Positions 47,112-49,760 of a stretch of 49,760 bases of DNA are shown here, piece after piece. The notes below the pieces were generated by a model that was not told the DNA's origin, did no database searches, and saw only the letters and a program-made list of their open reading frames with translations. Origin of the DNA: Scatosoma sp045632265 (GTDB lineage: Bacteria > Bacillota > Clostridia > Christensenellales > Borkfalkiaceae); NCBI GenBank assembly GCA_045632265.1, contig JAZQWG010000014.1:1-49760 (forward strand). Direction: 5' to 3'. Within the stretch, counting starts at the first letter, position 1. Each line of letters opens with the position of its first letter. The position numbers and the translations under genes are program-made.

Positions 47112-47243
47112 TTGACATACGCGCGTGCATATTTTATAATAAAACACGTGTTAAGTTTATTTTCCCTAAACTTTGCGTTTATTTTTAACAAACTCTTTTG
47201 AAAAACACTTTAACAAAGCAAAAAGTTTACAATGACTAAACTT
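47112..47243 (+). promoter_or_regulatory. Promoter and operator pair of the XRE-pot operon
   Basis: TTGACA (47112-47117), 17 bases, TATAAT (47135-47140). The spacer contains ACGCGCGT. Downstream are two inverted repeats of the same design, AAGTTTA-N7-TAAACTT, at 47153-47173 and 47223-47243, 70 bp apart. A palindrome AACACGTGTT lies at 47143-47152. These are probable sites for the XRE regulator encoded next. The remainder of 46991-47111 holds a CG-repeat tract (ACGCGCGCGT near 47050) and nothing else that I can name. Confidence 0.6.
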
Positions 47244-47276
47244 TGGTGTTAAAAAAGAGCGATTTGGAGATTATTT

Positions 47277-47810
47277 ATGGAATTGGGTGTAAAAATAAAA
47301 CAGATGCGCAATCAGCTGGGTTTAACGCAAGAAGAACTTGCCAACCGCTGCGAATTAACGAAGGGGTACATATCGCAACTTGAAAACGATTTGAACAGCC
47401 CTTCTATCGCCACGCTTACGGATATTTTATCCGCTTTGGGCAGCAACCTTTCCGAATTTTTCCGTGAAGAAACGGAAGAAAAGGTGGTGTTCACGAAAGA
47501 AGAATTCTTTGAAAAGGATTTCGACGGGGTGAAATGGAACTGGCTTATTCCTAACGCGCAAAAGAATATGATGGAACCCGTCCTTATCGAATTGGCGGAA
47601 GGCGTAGAAATGGCAGGTGACATCCCCCACGAAGGCGAAGAATTTGGCTACGTGTTGGAAGGCAAAATTGCTATTGTTTTAGGAAACAAGCATTATCCTT
47701 GTAAAAAAGGCGAAGCCTTTTATTATCCGGCAAACAAGCCCCACTCGATTGTAAACAAAGGCAAAACGAAAGCCAAGTTCTTGTGGGTTTCCACTCCACC
47801 TAATTTTTAA
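47277..47810 (+). CDS. XRE-cupin transcriptional regulator (PuuR-like)
   Basis: A 177-residue regulator. The N-terminal helix-turn-helix (1-65) reads LGVKIKQMRNQLGLTQEELA and LTKGYISQLENDLNSPSIATLTDILSALG. The C-terminal cupin (100-175) has HEGEEFGYVLEGKIAIVLG and KKGEAFYYPANKPHSIVNKG and should bind a small effector. The arrangement matches PuuR-type regulators of polyamine genes, and potA follows by 43 bases. It most likely senses polyamines and controls this operon through the twin repeats upstream. Confidence 0.92.
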   Translation: MELGVKIKQMRNQLGLTQEELANRCELTKGYISQLENDLNSPSIATLTDILSALGSNLSEFFREETEEKVVFTKEEFFEKDFDGVKWNWLIPNAQKNMMEPVLIELAEGVEMAGDIPHEGEEFGYVLEGKIAIVLGNKHYPCKKGEAFYYPANKPHSIVNKGKTKAKFLWVSTPPNF

Positions 47811-47853
47811 TTAGCTTTTACTATTACAAATGATTTCTTTTGGAGAAAAATAT

Positions 47854-49365
47854 ATGGCAAACGAAACTAAAATCATCGAACTCATCGACGTATGCAAAGA
47901 ATTTGACGGCAACACCGTTGTAGAAAATATGAATTTGTACGTACGCAAAGGCGAATTTATCACCTTCCTTGGTCCGTCCGGTTGTGGTAAAACGACCACT
48001 TTGCGTATGATTGCGGGGTTTGATATGCCCACCAGCGGACAAATCTTGCTCAACGGCGCGGATATCAGCAATCTCCCCCCCAACAAACGTCCCGTCAATA
48101 CCGTATTCCAAAAATACGCACTCTTCCCCCACCTTAACGTTTTTGAAAACGTTGCGTTTGGTTTGAAACAAAAACGCATCGAAACGACGTACGTGGATAA
48201 AAAAGGCAGAGAAAAAGTTCGTTTTGAAAAACTTCCCAAAGAAATTATCTCTGAAAAGGTGAAAAAGGCGCTTGAAATCGTAGATTTAAGCGGCTTTGAA
48301 AAACGTAGCATTTCCACCCTTTCGGGCGGTCAACAACAACGTATCGCCATTGCTCGAGCTATCGTCAACGAACCGGAAATTTTGCTTCTTGACGAACCGC
48401 TTGGCGCACTTGACTTGAAGATGCGTAAAGAAATGCAACTTGAACTTAAGGCAATGCACAAAAAACTTGGCATTACTTTCATTTACGTCACGCACGATCA
48501 AGAAGAAGCGCTTACGATGTCCGACACCATCGTCGTTATGGCGGACGGCGTTATCCAACAAATCGGCACACCCGAAATGATTTACAACGAGCCGAAAAAT
48601 ACCTTCGTTGCCGACTTTATCGGCGAAAGCAACATTTTCTCGGGCGTTATGCCTAAAGATGGACAAGTGCGTTTCTGCGGCAAATCGTTTACCTGCCTTG
48701 ACGGCGGTTTTGAAAAGGACGAACCCGTTGACGTTGTAGTTCGTCCCGAAGATATTGAAATTCTTCCCCACGATGCTGCACCTTTGAAAGGCAAAGTGAC
48801 GTCCGTTATCTTCAAAGGTATGCACTATCAAATTCTCGTGCAATGCGGAAGATATGAAATTGAAATTCAAAGCACGGAAGCGCCCGCTGTTGGCGAATCT
48901 GTAAGCCTTTCCATTAAACCCGACGGCATTCACGTCATGAAAAAGGTGTTCCGCGTAAACCGTTTCAGCGGCGTTATCACTAAACACAACACCGTGGAAT
49001 TTGGCGACGGCGAATACGACTGCGACGTCACCCAACTTTACCCCGGCAGTACGCTTGACGAAGAAGGTTATTTGATTACCGCAAAGGGCGAAAAGATTGA
49101 TTTGACGGATACGGAAGTAAACGTAGAAGTCGGCTTGCACGACATCGTCATGAGCGACAACCTTGACGAAGGCGGCGCAAAGGGAAATATTATTTCCCTT
49201 ATTTACAAGAGTGAATACTACCGCTATATCGTTCGTACGGAAAACGAAGAAGATTACGTACTTGCGTGCGAAGATTTGTGGAATGAAAACGACCTTGTAA
49301 GTTTGATTATCCCCAAAGATAAAATTAAGCTTTCCTTGAAAGTGACGGAGGGCAAAAAACAATGA
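47854..49365 (+). CDS. potA: Spermidine/putrescine ABC transporter ATPase PotA
   Basis: The ATPase of a polyamine importer. Walker A is FLGPSGCGKTTTLRMIAG, the Q-loop NTVFQKYALFPH, the signature LSGGQQQRIAIARAI, Walker B ILLLDEPLGALD and the switch TFIYVTHDQEEALTMSD. Residues about 245-365 are the usual regulatory TOBE-type domain (VVVRPEDIEIL). At 503 residues it is about 130 longer than typical PotA: the C-terminal 365-503 forms a further beta-rich segment (FSGVITKHNTVEFGDGEYDCDVTQLYPG ... EYYRYIVRTENEEDYVLAC) resembling another TOBE-like unit. The start at 47854 has TGGAGAA. An insert KQKRIETTYVDKKGREKVRFE follows the Q-loop. It overlaps potB (ATGA). Confidence 0.9.
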   Translation: MANETKIIELIDVCKEFDGNTVVENMNLYVRKGEFITFLGPSGCGKTTTLRMIAGFDMPTSGQILLNGADISNLPPNKRPVNTVFQKYALFPHLNVFENVAFGLKQKRIETTYVDKKGREKVRFEKLPKEIISEKVKKALEIVDLSGFEKRSISTLSGGQQQRIAIARAIVNEPEILLLDEPLGALDLKMRKEMQLELKAMHKKLGITFIYVTHDQEEALTMSDTIVVMADGVIQQIGTPEMIYNEPKNTFVADFIGESNIFSGVMPKDGQVRFCGKSFTCLDGGFEKDEPVDVVVRPEDIEILPHDAAPLKGKVTSVIFKGMHYQILVQCGRYEIEIQSTEAPAVGESVSLSIKPDGIHVMKKVFRVNRFSGVITKHNTVEFGDGEYDCDVTQLYPGSTLDEEGYLITAKGEKIDLTDTEVNVEVGLHDIVMSDNLDEGGAKGNIISLIYKSEYYRYIVRTENEEDYVLACEDLWNENDLVSLIIPKDKIKLSLKVTEGKKQ

Positions 49366-49760
49366 CGAAATGCAAGTTCCGCCCCCGTTTTTCAAGGAAA
49401 ATGCTGGCGATACCCTACGGCTTGTTTTTAGCCTTTTTCGTCGTCGTTCCCTTGTTCATTATTTTATATTATGCGTTTACGGATACAAACGGCTCGTTTA
49501 CCTTTGAAAACGTGAAAATCTTTTTCAGCGGTAGCGGCGGCGACAGTTTCTTCCAAACGGCTCGTTTTAAGACGATTGTACAAAGTTTGTTCATCTCGCT
49601 CACAAGCACGCTCGTTTGCCTGCTTATCGCCTATCCCGTAGCGTATATCATTGCAAACTGCAAGCTGAAAAATAAATTCGGCTTATTGCTCTTGTTTATC
49701 GTGCCTATGTGGGTAAATTTCGTGCTTCGTATCAACGCATTGAAAGAACTCTTGGAATGG
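49362..49760 (+). CDS. potB: Spermidine/putrescine ABC transporter permease PotB (5' part)
   Basis: The first 133 codons of a PotB permease, cut by the right edge. It begins with a basic stretch and the helix MLAIPYGLFLAFFVVVPLFIILYYAF, then FQTARFKTIVQSLFISLTSTLVCLLIAYPVAYIIA and LLLLFIVPMWVNFVLRINALKELL, which are PotB/PotC transmembrane patterns. Its ATG overlaps the potA TGA. Confidence 0.93.
   Translation, partial: MTKCKFRPRFSRKMLAIPYGLFLAFFVVVPLFIILYYAFTDTNGSFTFENVKIFFSGSGGDSFFQTARFKTIVQSLFISLTSTLVCLLIAYPVAYIIANCKLKNKFGLLLLFIVPMWVNFVLRINALKELLEW

Overview
The window reads as chromosomal DNA of an anaerobic, probably spore-forming low-to-medium GC Firmicute (Bacillota, class Clostridia). 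The support is a SigK-type sigma factor at the left edge, two [FeFe]-hydrogenase-type proteins, the mraZ-rsmH-ftsL-pbp order, a short HisG paired with HisZ, many lipoprotein signal peptides, AGGAGG-type ribosome binding sites and clostridial unknowns (DUF4364, TIGR03905, TIGR04076). Genus and species cannot be fixed from the sequence. I see no rRNA, no CRISPR array, no transposase and no prophage.

Layout. 1-1.0 kb: 5' part of a sigK-like gene and RNase P RNA (both minus), with a regulatory-looking spacer between them. 1.1-2.5 kb: pyruvate kinase (plus). 2.6-11.7 kb: a minus-strand oligopeptide ABC operon (repeat-domain lipoprotein, oversized binding protein, two permeases, two ATPases, small membrane protein). 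11.8-22.9 kb: an apparently single minus-strand operon of twelve genes, serC-serA-DUF1015-hisZGDCBHAF-hisIE. It holds serine and histidine biosynthesis except the phosphatase step of each pathway. 23.0-27.3 kb: a cysteine-desulfidase-like enzyme, homoserine dehydrogenase, type III pantothenate kinase and an ECF vitamin transporter subunit. 27.3-31.3 kb: small or conserved unknowns, a NUDIX hydrolase, purH and a DUF1294-like protein. 31.5-32.5 kb: six tRNA genes (Gly, Arg, His, Gln, Lys, Lys), followed by a 165-bp tandem repeat that copies the 3' end of the last tRNA. 32.6-34.7 kb: an AT-rich orphan membrane protein gene and a three-gene cassette of unknown role.

34.7-41.4 kb: a hydrogenase operon encoding two thioredoxin-like ferredoxins, a hydrogenase-PAS sensor protein, a SpoIIE-type phosphatase, a group-B-like [FeFe]-hydrogenase and a glycosidase-like lipoprotein. 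Its promoter carries a perfect palindrome between -35 and -10. I read it as a candidate H2- or redox-sensing pathway. 41.7-46.5 kb: division and wall genes (mraZ, rsmH, ftsL-like, class B PBP, murI). 46.6-49.8 kb: ribosomal protein S20, then an XRE-cupin regulator with the start of a polyamine ABC transporter (potA, potB).

Most promising for novelty: the hydrogenase-PAS/phosphatase operon; a roughly 70-nt terminator/pseudoknot leader before the DUF4364 gene; the Ser-His operon lacking both phosphatases with DUF1015 in the middle; the tRNA-tail tandem repeat; and paired dyads repeated 85 bp apart between sigK and rnpB. All functional calls come from reading motifs by eye; no database search was run.
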